Notes: a model not told the origin generated them from the letters alone. Shown: positions 8,848 through 18,274, numbered from the stretch's first letter. The stretch is DNA of 39,375 nt from Stenotrophomonas sepilia (GCF_003244875.1 NZ_LXXZ01000052.1:1-39375), one strand, 5' to 3'. A program made the numbers and translations.

Positions 8848-11012
8848 ACACCCTGCAGCACGCCTGGCAACGCGCACGGCGTCGACGTGCACTCGTTACC
8901 CTGCTGCTGGGCCTGCCATGGGCGCTGGCCGCGACGACGCTGGTGCTGCGTCTGGCGGGCTTCGATATCGCCTGCGTGGTCGGCACCGTCAGCGCGCTCG
9001 CCTGCGCAGCGCTCGCCACGGCACATGCCCGCCAGCTGGACCCACAGTGGGTGCAGCGCCAGCTTGATGCCAGCGGTGCCAGCGAGGACAGTGCCGACCT
9101 GCTGTTCGCCGATGCCGCCATGCTCAATCCGCTGCAGCAGCGCCAGCGCGCGCATGTGCTGGCCACGCTGGAGCGCGCGACACCGGACCTGCGTCAGCGC
9201 TGGCCGCGCAGGGCGTTGGCCCTGAGCTGGGTCGCAGGCCTGGCGATCACTGCGCTGGCATTCGGCTGGTCACGTTCCGGCCCCGACTCCGCGCCGGCCC
9301 GCACATCGGCGCCTGTCAGCACGGCTGCCGCCGGCCCGCTGCACCTTCAGTCCACGCGCCTGCGGATCGACGCACCGGCCTATACCGGCCAGGCCACGCG
9401 CACCCAGAACGCGCTGGATGCCAAGGTCGCCGCGGACAGCCGGCTGTCGTGGTCGTTGCGCTTCGATCGCGCGCCGGACAAGGCATGGCTGCAGTTCCAC
9501 GACGGCCGCCGGCTGCCGCTGAGCGAGCAGGATGGGCAGTGGCTGGCGCAGGATGTGGCGCGCGTGCCTGTGCTGTACCGCGTGGTGAGCGAACCTGCAC
9601 TGGCCCAGACCCGCCTGCATCGCCTGGACGTGGTCGCTGATCGTGCGCCCAGCGTGCGCGTGCTGGAGCCCGCCGCGACCCTGGTGCTGGGCACGCCCGG
9701 GCAACGCCAGTGGTCGTTGCGCTTCGAAGCCAGCGATGACTACGCCGTGGCCACGCAGGCAACGCTGTCGATCACCATTACCCAGGGCAGCGGCGAGAAC
9801 ATCACCTTCGTTCGCCGCAGTGTCGGCCTCACCGGCAGCGGCGAAGCGACTGCACGGCGTTTCGCGCACAGCCTCGACCTGGCTGCGCTGGGCGCGCAGC
9901 CCGGCAGCGATGTCATCGCCCAGCTGGAAGTACGCGACAACCACGCGCCAACACCGCAGGCCGGGCGCAGCAGCAGCGTGATCCTGCGCCTGCCCAGCGC
10001 CGAGGTTGCACTCGGTGCCGAACTGGAAGGCCGCATCAAGAAGACGCTGCCGGCCTACTTCCGCAGCCAGCGGCAGATCATCATCGATGCCGAAGCGCTG
10101 ATCCGGCAGCGACGCAGCCTCGCCGCCGAGGACTTCGTGAAGCGCAGCGATGCGATCGGTGTCGACCAGCGCATCCTGCGCCTGCGCTACGGCCAGTTCC
10201 TGGGTGAGGAAAGCGAAGGCGCACCGAAGCCGCCGCCGACCAGCGACCTGCCCACCAGCGATGCGCCAGCTGCAGGCAGCCACGACGACGAGCACGAGCA
10301 CGACCATGGCACCGAGGCCGGGGCACACGATGAGCATGGCCACGATCACGGCGGCAAGGCGTCCAATGCCGATTCGCCACCGGTGTTCGGCAGCGCCACC
10401 GATGTGCTCTCCGAATACGGCCACACCCATGACCATGCCGAGGCCGCGACCCTGCTCGACCCGCAGACCCGGGCCACGCTGAAGGCCGCGCTGGACCAGA
10501 TGTGGTCGGCCGAAGGCGAGCTGCGCCAGGGCCGGCCAGAGCAGGCGTTGCCGTTTGCCTACAAGGCGCTGGGTTTCATCAAGCAGGTGCAGCAGGCCGA
10601 ACGCATCTATCTGGCCCGGGTCGGGCCAGAACTGCCACCGATCGATGAAGGCCGTCGCCTCGGCGGTGATCGCGCCGGACTGGCCAGTCGTGAACTGCCG
10701 TTGGCCGCACGAACCCCGCCCGACCGGGCCATCGTTGAAGCCTGGCAGCGCCTCGGTGATGACACCAGCGTGCCCGACCTCGATGCACTCGCTGCCTGGC
10801 AGCAGCGCAATGCCGCCTACCTGCCCGATGCGCTGGATCTGGCTGCCGCCATCGAGCAGCTGCGCATCGAGCCCGGTTGCCGCGACTGCCGCCAGCGCCT
10901 GCGCGCTCAGTTGTGGCGGGCGCTGCAGCGTCCACTGCCGCAGGCGATGCGGCGCGGTGCCGCCGATGCGATGGGCCAGCGCTACCTGGACGCGCTGGAG
11001 GCGCAGCCATGA
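8844..11012 (+). CDS. DUF4175-type membrane protein with histidine-rich segment
   Basis: A 722-residue protein; the ATG at 8844 is chosen for its 4-nt overlap with the upstream stop. N-terminal TM segments (about residues 18-55 and 130-150) are followed by a long predicted periplasmic part resembling DUF4175. An acidic His-rich stretch around residues 475-530 (HDDEHEHDHG, HDEHGHDHGG, HTHDH) resembles metal-binding loops. This fits a role alongside metallopeptidases, but metal binding is inference. The DUF4175 assignment rests on general architecture and operon context. Confidence 0.78.
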   Translation: MNTLQHAWQRARRRRALVTLLLGLPWALAATTLVLRLAGFDIACVVGTVSALACAALATAHARQLDPQWVQRQLDASGASEDSADLLFADAAMLNPLQQRQRAHVLATLERATPDLRQRWPRRALALSWVAGLAITALAFGWSRSGPDSAPARTSAPVSTAAAGPLHLQSTRLRIDAPAYTGQATRTQNALDAKVAADSRLSWSLRFDRAPDKAWLQFHDGRRLPLSEQDGQWLAQDVARVPVLYRVVSEPALAQTRLHRLDVVADRAPSVRVLEPAATLVLGTPGQRQWSLRFEASDDYAVATQATLSITITQGSGENITFVRRSVGLTGSGEATARRFAHSLDLAALGAQPGSDVIAQLEVRDNHAPTPQAGRSSSVILRLPSAEVALGAELEGRIKKTLPAYFRSQRQIIIDAEALIRQRRSLAAEDFVKRSDAIGVDQRILRLRYGQFLGEESEGAPKPPPTSDLPTSDAPAAGSHDDEHEHDHGTEAGAHDEHGHDHGGKASNADSPPVFGSATDVLSEYGHTHDHAEAATLLDPQTRATLKAALDQMWSAEGELRQGRPEQALPFAYKALGFIKQVQQAERIYLARVGPELPPIDEGRRLGGDRAGLASRELPLAARTPPDRAIVEAWQRLGDDTSVPDLDALAAWQQRNAAYLPDALDLAAAIEQLRIEPGCRDCRQRLRAQLWRALQRPLPQAMRRGAADAMGQRYLDALEAQP

Positions 11013-12817
11013 ACCCCTCCGGCCTGAACCTGTGGATCGTCCTGGCACTCGCTGTGATCGTGGCGATCGCCAGCGTTCGCCAGTCGCGCAACAACACCAC
11101 GCACCGTGGCCGCCGCTGGGGGGTGATCGGACTGCAGGTCATCGTCGCCACGCTGCTGTATTTCTGCCTGGTGCCGCCCACCCGCCAGCAACCCGCAGGC
11201 GGGCTGGTTGTGCTCGGAATCGATGCCAGCAGGGCCGGCGCGTTCCCGGCCAGCGAAGGTCCGCTGTGGCTGTTGCCGGAAGCTGCCGATGTGCCCGGCG
11301 CAAAGCGCGTACCCGACCTGGCCACCGCGCTGCGGCAGCATCCGGCCTCCACGCTGACGCTGGTTGGTGCCGGCCTGGTCGCGCGTGACCGCGACGCAGT
11401 ACTGCCACGCGACGTACGTTGGCAGCCGACAGCACCGCCGCGCGGCTGGGTCGCCTTGCAGCCACCGGCCGACGCCGCGCCCGGCGCACGCTTCGAGGTA
11501 CAGGCACAGGCGCGTGGCGTTGCCAGGGCAAAGGCGGAACTGCTCGACCCGGCCGGCAGCGTGGTCGATCGCGCGGATGTTGCCGACGATGGCCACGTTC
11601 AGTTGAGTGGCATCACCCGCGCCGAAGGCCGCAGCGTGTTCCAGCTGCGCCTGCTCGATGCCGACGGCCATGTGGTGGACAACGTGCCGGTGCCGCAGCA
11701 GACCCTGCCGGCGGCGCCGTTGCGCCTGCAGGTACGCGCCAGCGCGCCGGGCCCCGAACTGAAGTACCTGCGCCGCTGGGCAGCCGATGCCGGCATCCGC
11801 GTGCAGGTGCAGGCCGATACCGGTGCCGGCCTGAGCGTCGGCGACGGCGCCTTGCCGCTGGACGCGGCGTCGCTGGCGCGCAGCGATCTGCTGCTGCTGG
11901 ACGAGCGCAGCCTGGCGGCATTGAATGCCGCCCAGCTGGCCGCTGTGCGGCAGGCGCTGCGCGAAGGACTGGGCGTGCTGGTACGCAGTGCGGGCGCGCC
12001 TTCGGCCAGCGCGCGCCAGCGCCTGCACGATCTGGGCCTGCCGCTGCGGGGTGATGGCAGCAGCCAGGTCCTCGAACTTCCCGGCGACGGCGAGAGCGCG
12101 GTCCTCGCCGCACGACGTGGCCCGCTCGCCGCGGGTACGCTGCCGACCGGCTACGGCGAAGAGGCAGACCGCAGTTCGCACGACGCCGCGCTGCCCACAC
12201 TGGAAGCACTGGGGCTGCAGGTACCTGGCAGCAACGCGCTGCTGCACGATCGCACCGGCAAGGCTGTCGGTGGCTGGCGCGCTACCGGCAAAGGCCGCAT
12301 CGGCCTGCTGCCCATCACCGACAGTTGGCGCTGGGTGCTGGCCGGCCGCGATGACCGCCACGGCGAACTGTGGAGCGGCGTGGTTGCCACGCTGGCGCGG
12401 GCGCAGGGCAGCGCTGAGGCGCTGTGGTCGCCACAGCCGATCAGCTGGGCGGGCGAACGGCAGGCGCTGTGCGGCGTGCAGGCGCCGCTGCAAGCCTTCA
12501 ACGCACGCGGCGAAGGCACGCCGCTGATCGTCGATGGCGCGACGTCAGACCTGCGTTGCGCGGGCTGGTGGCCGCGCGAGGCGGGCTGGCAGCGCCTGCA
12601 GCACGGTGACGCTACCCTCTGGCGCTATGCGTTCGACCCGAAGGACGCGCCCGCGCTGCATCAGCAGGCAATGATCGATGCAACCACGCAGGCGCTGGCG
12701 GGCAGCTCCCCGGCAACCGCGTCGCTGATGCAACCCGTGCCGGGATCGCGCTGGCCGTGGTGGCTGGCGTTCGTGCTGTGCGCATCGCTGCTGTGGTGGT
12801 TGGAGCGGCGGCGCTGA
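11009..12817 (+). CDS. Membrane protein with GATase-like domain, end of Bat-type operon
   Basis: A 602-residue protein starting at the ATGA overlap with the previous gene. Two TM segments lie near the N-terminus (about 8-24 and 37-55) and one at the extreme C-terminus (WWLAFVLCASLLWWLE). Between them is a predicted periplasmic part with a beta-rich segment and a region (SDLLLLDERSLAAL, then GLGVLVRSAG) resembling the glutamine-amidotransferase-like fold seen in large BatA-associated proteins. No catalytic triad is obvious. Function unknown; last gene of the operon. Confidence 0.8.
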   Translation: MNPSGLNLWIVLALAVIVAIASVRQSRNNTTHRGRRWGVIGLQVIVATLLYFCLVPPTRQQPAGGLVVLGIDASRAGAFPASEGPLWLLPEAADVPGAKRVPDLATALRQHPASTLTLVGAGLVARDRDAVLPRDVRWQPTAPPRGWVALQPPADAAPGARFEVQAQARGVARAKAELLDPAGSVVDRADVADDGHVQLSGITRAEGRSVFQLRLLDADGHVVDNVPVPQQTLPAAPLRLQVRASAPGPELKYLRRWAADAGIRVQVQADTGAGLSVGDGALPLDAASLARSDLLLLDERSLAALNAAQLAAVRQALREGLGVLVRSAGAPSASARQRLHDLGLPLRGDGSSQVLELPGDGESAVLAARRGPLAAGTLPTGYGEEADRSSHDAALPTLEALGLQVPGSNALLHDRTGKAVGGWRATGKGRIGLLPITDSWRWVLAGRDDRHGELWSGVVATLARAQGSAEALWSPQPISWAGERQALCGVQAPLQAFNARGEGTPLIVDGATSDLRCAGWWPREAGWQRLQHGDATLWRYAFDPKDAPALHQQAMIDATTQALAGSSPATASLMQPVPGSRWPWWLAFVLCASLLWWLERRR

Positions 12818-12842
12818 CCGCGACGATGGGATCGCGGGCGGC

Positions 12843-12905
12843 ATCCACGCATGGCGTGGATCTACTGGCCGGTTGCCCTGGTGGACGCCAACCTTGGCTG
12901 GCGTC
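12843..12905. repeat. Two intergenic dyads between convergent genes
   Basis: ATCCACGC-atg-GCGTGGAT at 12843-12861, and GACGCCA/TGGCGTC at 12884-12905 with an inner GCCAACCTTGGC. The second is followed by tttc. They lie between a plus-strand and a minus-strand gene end, so they could act as a bidirectional terminator as well as being interspersed repeats. Confidence 0.6.
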
Positions 12906-12916
12906 TTTCGGCGGGG

Positions 12917-13591
12917 TCAACGCGTTCCCGCGCGCCGGTACACGCCATTGAAGCGCACGTTCATGCCACCGCATTCGCTGTTGTCGGCCACGATCAGCAC
13001 CTCACCCAGCGAGTGCACACGCACCCGGCACGTATCCTCGGCGAACTCGACATCGGCACCCTGCGGTGTGGCACGCGCTTCCACCTGGCCCAGGTTCGGC
13101 CCATACGGGCGCTGTTCCGGCGTGGGGTTGGCGGAGGGCCAGTAGGCGTCGCCATCCACATGCAGCTGTCCACCCTGCACCGTGATGCGCAGGCCGTTGT
13201 CGCCATCTTTCCAGTGGCCCGTCCAGTCCTGCAGCGTGGGCACGGCCACCGGCAACGGCTGCAGCTTGCTGCGGTCGACCCAGCCGGCGCTGCCGCCCAC
13301 CTTGTTGGGGAAGAACGCGCAGCGGTAACGGCCCAGGTCGCGACCGGTCACCACCGTATCGCCGTTGACCACATAGCTGCGCTGGCGGCAGGCCGGTTCG
13401 CCCTTGGCGGGGCAGCCCTCCATGTCGCCGAGCAGGTACAGGCGCGGTGCATCAACCACCCGCGCCAGCGCGAACCGGCTCTGTTGGGAGGGGAACGCGC
13501 CATTGCGGCAGGCGCCGCCATCGGCGATACCGGACGCGAAGGCGGAGGCCGGCAGCAACGCGGCCAGCAGGCAGAATGAACGCAGGGACAT
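12917..13591 (-). CDS. Exported cysteine-containing protein, unknown function
   Basis: A 224-residue protein with a clear Sec signal peptide (LRSFCLLAALLPASAFASG). The mature part is Gly-rich with about eight cysteines, plausibly disulfide-bonded in the periplasm: two segments around GACRNG and EPACRQRSY, and a C-terminal beta-rich region (DWTGHWKDGDNGLRITVQGG; SECGGMNVRFNGVYRR). No family recognised. It is transcribed convergently to the Bat-type operon and ends 99 nt from it. Confidence 0.78.
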   Translation of the reverse strand: MSLRSFCLLAALLPASAFASGIADGGACRNGAFPSQQSRFALARVVDAPRLYLLGDMEGCPAKGEPACRQRSYVVNGDTVVTGRDLGRYRCAFFPNKVGGSAGWVDRSKLQPLPVAVPTLQDWTGHWKDGDNGLRITVQGGQLHVDGDAYWPSANPTPEQRPYGPNLGQVEARATPQGADVEFAEDTCRVRVHSLGEVLIVADNSECGGMNVRFNGVYRRAGTR

Positions 13592-13636
13592 GACAGCATT
13601 ACTGGTGGGGGAGCCCGCAGGATATACCGGCCTACT

Positions 13637-14149
13637 TCACTGGCGCTGTGTCGCCGGCATCCTGCTCCTGTGAGAACCGCAGCCTCGCTGCTGCTGTTCG
13701 GCACTGAGCTCTGGGGGTGGCCGCGCCACGGCCGCCTGGATCTGGTCGGGACCGCCGGTGAGTTTGTTGATGCCTTTGGCTGCCGCCAGCACACCCTTGA
13801 CCACGCCCATCATGATGTAGCCACCGCCCATGCTGACCTGCTCCGGCGATGGCGGTTCGCTCCAGTCGCGGCTGAAGCGGTTATCGCCGAACTTCACCGG
13901 GTTCTTGAAGCGGTACAGGTCCAGCGGCTCGTCATCGGGCTTGAGCGCACGCACTTCGCCGAGGGTGGTGACGTTGTCCTGCGGCAAGGTGGTGGAGATC
14001 GGTGCGGTGGGGGCAGGCGGCGCATCTTCAGGGGGAACGGGTGCAGGATCGGGCACCGCCACCGGCGCAGCCTGTTGCGCCTGTACGATGCCGGTCAGCA
14101 GCATGCCGGCCAGGAGTGCTCCCTGCGTTCCACGTCGTGCCACAGCCAT
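13637..14149 (-). CDS. Exported proline-rich protein, unknown function
   Basis: A 170-residue protein with a signal peptide (LLAGMLLTGIVQAQQ), a Pro/Ala-rich linker (about 26-50), a segment with YRFKNPVKFGDNRFSRDW, a hydrophobic Gly-rich stretch (GGGYIMMGVVKGVLAAAKG) and a Gln-rich C-terminus. No family recognised. It lies 45 nt upstream of the other exported protein in the same direction and may be cotranscribed with it. Confidence 0.68.
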   Translation of the reverse strand: MAVARRGTQGALLAGMLLTGIVQAQQAAPVAVPDPAPVPPEDAPPAPTAPISTTLPQDNVTTLGEVRALKPDDEPLDLYRFKNPVKFGDNRFSRDWSEPPSPEQVSMGGGYIMMGVVKGVLAAAKGINKLTGGPDQIQAAVARPPPELSAEQQQRGCGSHRSRMPATQRQ

Positions 14150-14289
14150 CCACCCTTTGGTTGCGTCCAGCGCCCAAGCATACGGATGCCGGCTTCAGAT
14201 TTCGTTGCTGCACTGGCCGCTGTTCAGCCAAGGGAGATGCGGCCACACCACGGGACGCGAGCACTGAACGGTTCACGTCTCCGTGTGTG

Positions 14290-14306
14290 GTGTCTCACAT
14301 CCTGAG
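14290..14306. promoter_or_regulatory. Palindrome GTCTCA-catcc-TGAGAC upstream of helicase gene
   Basis: A 6-bp inverted repeat with a 5-nt spacer in the divergent intergenic region (14150-14359) between the exported protein and the helicase/exonuclease pair. It could be an operator, but no regulator is identified. The rest of that region shows no convincing -35/-10 pair. Confidence 0.3.
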
Positions 14307-14359
14307 ACATGGATGTGGTGCCATGTGACCCCTCGCAATCCGTCCCCGCTTCCTCTTCC

Positions 14360-16849
14360 ATGGCCTACGAACTCGCCAAGCGCACCGCCGATGCCGAGCA
14401 GAAGCTCGCCACCCGCGATGGCCTGCCCGCCCGCGACGGCGCTCTGCTCAGCGCGCGCCTGCAGCGCCGCTACCAGGACCGCATCACCGGCAGCTTCGCC
14501 ATTCCCGGCCGTGAAGGCCGCTACGCGCCCATTCCCGACTCGGTACCACCGGCGCTGGCCGCTGCACTGAAGGCACGTGGCATCGAGCAGCTCTACAGCC
14601 ACCAGGCCGAAGCCTGGGAGGCCAGCCAGCGCGGCGAGCACGTAGCCATCGTCACCCCCACCGCCAGCGGCAAGTCGCTGTGCTACACCCTGCCGGTGGT
14701 CAGCGCGGCCATGCAGGACAAGGCCAAGGCGCTGTACCTGTTCCCGACCAAAGCACTGGCCCAGGACCAGGTGGCCGAGCTGCTGGAACTCAATCGTGCC
14801 GGCGATCTCGGCGTCAAGGCCTTCACCTTCGACGGCGACACCCCCGGCGATGCGCGCCAGGCGATCCGCCTGCATGGCGACATCGTGGTGTCCAACCCGG
14901 ACATGCTGCACCAGGCCATCCTGCCGCATCACACCAAGTGGGCACAGTTCTTCGAGAACCTGCGCTACATCGTCATCGACGAGGTGCACACCTATCGCGG
15001 CGTGTTCGGCAGCCACGTCACCAACGTGCTGCGCCGGCTCAAGCGCATCTGCGCGTTCTATGGCGTGCAACCGCAGTTCATCCTGTGCTCGGCCACCATC
15101 GGCAACCCGCAGGCACATGCCGAGGCGTTGATCGAGGCACCGGTCACCGCCGTCACCGAATCCGGCGCGCCCACCGGGCCGAAGCAGGTGCTGCTGTGGA
15201 ACCCGCCGGTGATCAACCCCGACCTGGGCCTGCGTGCCTCGGCGCGCTCGCAGAGCAACCGCATCGCGCGCATCGCGATCAAGTCCGGGCTGAAGACCCT
15301 GGTGTTCGCGCAGACCCGGTTGATGGTCGAGGTGCTGACCAAGTACCTGAAGGACATCTTCGACCACGACCCGCGCAAGCCGCCCCGCATCCGCGCCTAC
15401 CGCGGCGGTTATCTGCCCACCGAACGCCGCGAGACCGAGCGTGCGATGCGTGCCGGCAACATCGACGGCATCGTCAGCACCTCGGCGCTGGAACTGGGCG
15501 TGGATATCGGCAGCCTGGACGTGGTCATCCTCAATGGCTATCCCGGCAGCGTGGCCGCCACCTGGCAGCGTTTCGGTCGTGCCGGTCGCCGCCAGCAACC
15601 CGCACTCGGCGTGATGGTGGCCAGTTCGCAGCCGCTGGACCAGTACGTGGTGCGGCACCCAGACTTCTTCGCCGAAGCCTCGCCCGAACATGCGCGCATT
15701 GCGCCAGACCAGCCGCTGATCCTGTTCGACCATATCCGCTGCGCGGCCTTTGAACTGCCGTTCCGGGTCGGCGATGGCTTCGGCCCGATCGATCCGGAGG
15801 TATTCCTGGAAGCGCTGGCCGAAACCGAAGTCATCCACCGCGAAGGCGAGCGCTGGGAATGGATCGCCGACAGCTATCCGGCCAACGCGGTCAGCCTGCG
15901 TGCGGTGGCCGACGGCAACTTCGTGGTGGTCGACCGCAGCGATGGCCGCCAGCAGATCATCGCCGAGGTCGATTACTCCGCCGCCGCGCTCACGCTGTAT
16001 GAAGGCGCCATCCACATGGTGCAGTCCACGCCCTACCAGGTGGAGACGCTCGACTGGGAGGGCCGCAAGGCCTATGTCACCCGCACCCACGTGGACTACT
16101 ACACCGACAGCATCGACTTCACCAAGCTCAAGGTGCTGGACCGTTTCGATGGCGGCGTGGCCGGCCGGGGCGATTCGCATCATGGCGAAGTGCACGTGGT
16201 GCGCCGCGTGGCCGGCTACAAGAAGATCCGCTATTACACCCACGAGAACATCGGCTACGGGCCGGTGAACCTGCCCGACCAGGAACTGCACACCACTGCG
16301 GTGTGGTGGCAGCTGCCGCAGGCGCTGCTGCTGCGCGCGTTCGCCAGCAAGCAGGATGCGCTGGATGGCTTTCTCGGCGCCGCGTATGCACTGCACATCG
16401 TCGCCACCGTGGCGGTGATGGCCGATGCGCGCGACCTGCAGAAGTCGGTGGGCAACGGCGATGGTTCCTGGTTCGCGATCGCCGACCAGAGCGGCCGCGG
16501 CCAGCTGCGCGGCAGCGAGGGCGATCCCGGTGGGGTGGAGCTGCTGCAGGAGTTCGTGCCCACCGTGTACCTGTACGACAACTTCCCCGGCGGCGTCGGC
16601 CTCAGCGAACCGCTGTGGCAGCGCCAGGCCGAACTGGTGCAGCGCGCGCGCGAACTGGTGCAACGCTGCGACTGCAAGGCCGGCTGCCCGGCCTGCGTCG
16701 GCCCGGTGCTGGCTGCACAGGAAGAGGATGAAACCTCGCCACGTGCGCTGGCATTGCGCGTGCTCGACCTGTTCGACGCCGAGGCCTGCCGGCACGTACC
16801 CGACGTGGTGGTAACCACGCGCGATCCGATGGAGCTGCTGGCACCGTGA
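14360..16849 (+). CDS. MrfA-like DEAD/DEAH-box helicase with DUF1998 cysteine cluster
   Basis: An 829-residue superfamily 2 helicase. Motif I is TPTASGKS (99-106), motif II DEVH (207-210), motif III SATIGNP (244-250); the C-terminal helicase domain contains STSALELGVDIG and QRFGRAGR. A four-cysteine cluster, CDCKAGCPAC (C770, C772, C776, C779), lies in the C-terminal DUF1998-type domain. This matches the B. subtilis YprA/MrfA architecture, a helicase acting in mitomycin C-adduct excision. The start at 14360 is preferred since the 17 extra residues from an upstream ATG (14309) look unconserved; neither start has a strong RBS. GTGA overlap with the following exonuclease gene. Confidence 0.88.
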   Translation: MAYELAKRTADAEQKLATRDGLPARDGALLSARLQRRYQDRITGSFAIPGREGRYAPIPDSVPPALAAALKARGIEQLYSHQAEAWEASQRGEHVAIVTPTASGKSLCYTLPVVSAAMQDKAKALYLFPTKALAQDQVAELLELNRAGDLGVKAFTFDGDTPGDARQAIRLHGDIVVSNPDMLHQAILPHHTKWAQFFENLRYIVIDEVHTYRGVFGSHVTNVLRRLKRICAFYGVQPQFILCSATIGNPQAHAEALIEAPVTAVTESGAPTGPKQVLLWNPPVINPDLGLRASARSQSNRIARIAIKSGLKTLVFAQTRLMVEVLTKYLKDIFDHDPRKPPRIRAYRGGYLPTERRETERAMRAGNIDGIVSTSALELGVDIGSLDVVILNGYPGSVAATWQRFGRAGRRQQPALGVMVASSQPLDQYVVRHPDFFAEASPEHARIAPDQPLILFDHIRCAAFELPFRVGDGFGPIDPEVFLEALAETEVIHREGERWEWIADSYPANAVSLRAVADGNFVVVDRSDGRQQIIAEVDYSAAALTLYEGAIHMVQSTPYQVETLDWEGRKAYVTRTHVDYYTDSIDFTKLKVLDRFDGGVAGRGDSHHGEVHVVRRVAGYKKIRYYTHENIGYGPVNLPDQELHTTAVWWQLPQALLLRAFASKQDALDGFLGAAYALHIVATVAVMADARDLQKSVGNGDGSWFAIADQSGRGQLRGSEGDPGGVELLQEFVPTVYLYDNFPGGVGLSEPLWQRQAELVQRARELVQRCDCKAGCPACVGPVLAAQEEDETSPRALALRVLDLFDAEACRHVPDVVVTTRDPMELLAP

Positions 16850-17868
16850 GCCTGAGCCTGGACAAGCTGCGCCTGCTGCGCAGGCAGGCCGGCGACCCGA
16901 AGGCGAGCACACCGGCCGTGCCGGACGTGCCCCCTGCGCCACCGGCACCCATGGCCGCCAACGATGCGCGGCAACCACCGGCCGAGCGTTCGGTGTTCGC
17001 CTGGGTCGAGCAGGAGATCCGCCACAAGCCGACCGGCGCTGCGGCATCTGCCACGGCGCCGCCCGCACTGCGTCGGCCCGAAGTGGGCAGCATGCATCGC
17101 CTGCTCGGCCTGCGCACGCGCGGCGGCGCCGCTCCTGCTCGCGCCAGCGCACAGGACCGTCAGTTGCCAGGTGAGGAGATCGCACCGGGCCTGTTCCTGA
17201 TCGAATCGCTGCAGCCGCAGGCGATCCCGGCACAACCGCTGTCGCTTGATTTCGCCCGTCGCGACGGCGAGCACCTGGCTGCGCGTGACCTGCTGTTCTT
17301 CGATACCGAAACCACCGGCCTGGCCGGCGGCACCGGCACCCGCGCCTTCATGATCGGCGCTGCGGACTGGCATGTGTGCCCGCGGCGTGGCGAAGGCCTG
17401 CGCATCCGCCAGCTGCTGATGGCCACCATGGCCGCCGAGGACGCGATGCTGGCCACCTTCGCCGGCTGGCTGCAACCGTCCACCGTGTTCTGCAGCTACA
17501 ACGGCCGCAGCTATGACGCACCGCTGCTGAAAGCGCGTTACCGGCTTGCCCGGCGACGCGACCCGATCAGCGCGCTGGACCATGTCGACCTGCTCTACCC
17601 CACCCGCCGCCGCTATCGCGGCACGTGGGAGAACTGCAAGCTGTCCACCATCGAACGCCAGCTGCTGCGCGTGGTGCGCGAGGACGATCTGCCGGGCTCG
17701 GAGGCACCCGGTGCGTGGTTGCGCTTCCTGCGAGGCGGCGACGCGGTGAACCTGCGCCGGGTGGCCGACCACAATCACCAGGACGTGGTGACCCTGGCCC
17801 TGCTGCTGCAGCGGCTGGTGCGCGAGGAACAGCGCGAGCGCGAGACACTGGCGCTGGTCGGGCAGTAA
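16846..17868 (+). CDS. MrfB-like DEDD exonuclease (RNase H-like)
   Basis: A 340-residue protein with a GTG start overlapping the helicase stop by 4 nt. After a Pro/Ala-rich N-terminal part (about 1-110), an RNase H-like exonuclease domain carries DTETTG (D153, E155), SYNGRSYDAP (D224) and HNHQD (D313), the DEDD metal ligands. It resembles B. subtilis YprB/MrfB, the nuclease partner of MrfA in mitomycin-specific repair. The overlap with an MrfA-like helicase strongly supports a joint repair role; substrate specificity in this organism is inferred. Confidence 0.86.
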   Translation: MSLSLDKLRLLRRQAGDPKASTPAVPDVPPAPPAPMAANDARQPPAERSVFAWVEQEIRHKPTGAAASATAPPALRRPEVGSMHRLLGLRTRGGAAPARASAQDRQLPGEEIAPGLFLIESLQPQAIPAQPLSLDFARRDGEHLAARDLLFFDTETTGLAGGTGTRAFMIGAADWHVCPRRGEGLRIRQLLMATMAAEDAMLATFAGWLQPSTVFCSYNGRSYDAPLLKARYRLARRRDPISALDHVDLLYPTRRRYRGTWENCKLSTIERQLLRVVREDDLPGSEAPGAWLRFLRGGDAVNLRRVADHNHQDVVTLALLLQRLVREEQRERETLALVGQ

Positions 17869-17946
17869 TGACACGGGGCCGCGTTGACATGCCCTGACGG
17901 TGGCAGCGGTGACACTGCCACCACCATCCACGCCTGGAGCCCGACG

Positions 17947-18261
17947 ATGCGTCCCAGTCCCCTTGTCCTGCTCGCCATCCTGCCCTTGGCCGCCTGCAGT
18001 CACGCCGGCGGCAGCACCGCCCACGATCCCACGCCGGCACCCGTGGCCGACGCCGCGCACGAATGCAAGCCGGAGGCGCTCGAGGCCTTCACCGGCAAGA
18101 CGGCTGACGAAGCCACCATCAAGAAGCTGGTGGCCGCCAGCGGCGCGCGCGGTGCACGGGTGGTCAAGCCGGGCATGGCGGTGACCATGGACTTCCGCCA
18201 GGACCGCGTGACGGTGCAGGTGGATGCGCAGAACCGGATCGAGCGCGCCAGCTGCGGTTGA
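17947..18261 (+). CDS. I78-family peptidase inhibitor lipoprotein (1 of 3)
   Basis: A 104-residue lipoprotein: signal peptide with lipobox LAAC (Cys18), a Pro/Ala linker, then the I78 pattern: an early cysteine (HECKPEAL), FTGK, SGARGARVVKPGMAVTMDFR, DRVTVQVD and terminal ASCG. I78 proteins inhibit serine proteases such as subtilisin/elastase-like enzymes. The ATG is preceded by ggagc. An upstream hairpin (GGTGGCAG/CTGCCACC, 17899-17922) may terminate the repair pair. Two further I78-like lipoproteins occur at 27631 and 29097. Confidence 0.85.
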   Translation: MRPSPLVLLAILPLAACSHAGGSTAHDPTPAPVADAAHECKPEALEAFTGKTADEATIKKLVAASGARGARVVKPGMAVTMDFRQDRVTVQVDAQNRIERASCG

Positions 18262-18274
18262 TCGCCCCAGGGCA

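Noticed and set aside
12851..13579. Plus-strand frame opposite the exported cysteine protein
   Set aside because: The minus-strand frame has a clear signal peptide; the plus frame is a shadow.
14273..17233. Long minus-strand frame opposite the helicase and exonuclease
   Set aside because: Shadow frame; sense strand has full helicase and DEDD motifs.
17884..17912. TTGACA as -35 promoter of the I78 gene
   Set aside because: No -10-like hexamer at 16-18 nt spacing; the position is occupied by a hairpin instead.
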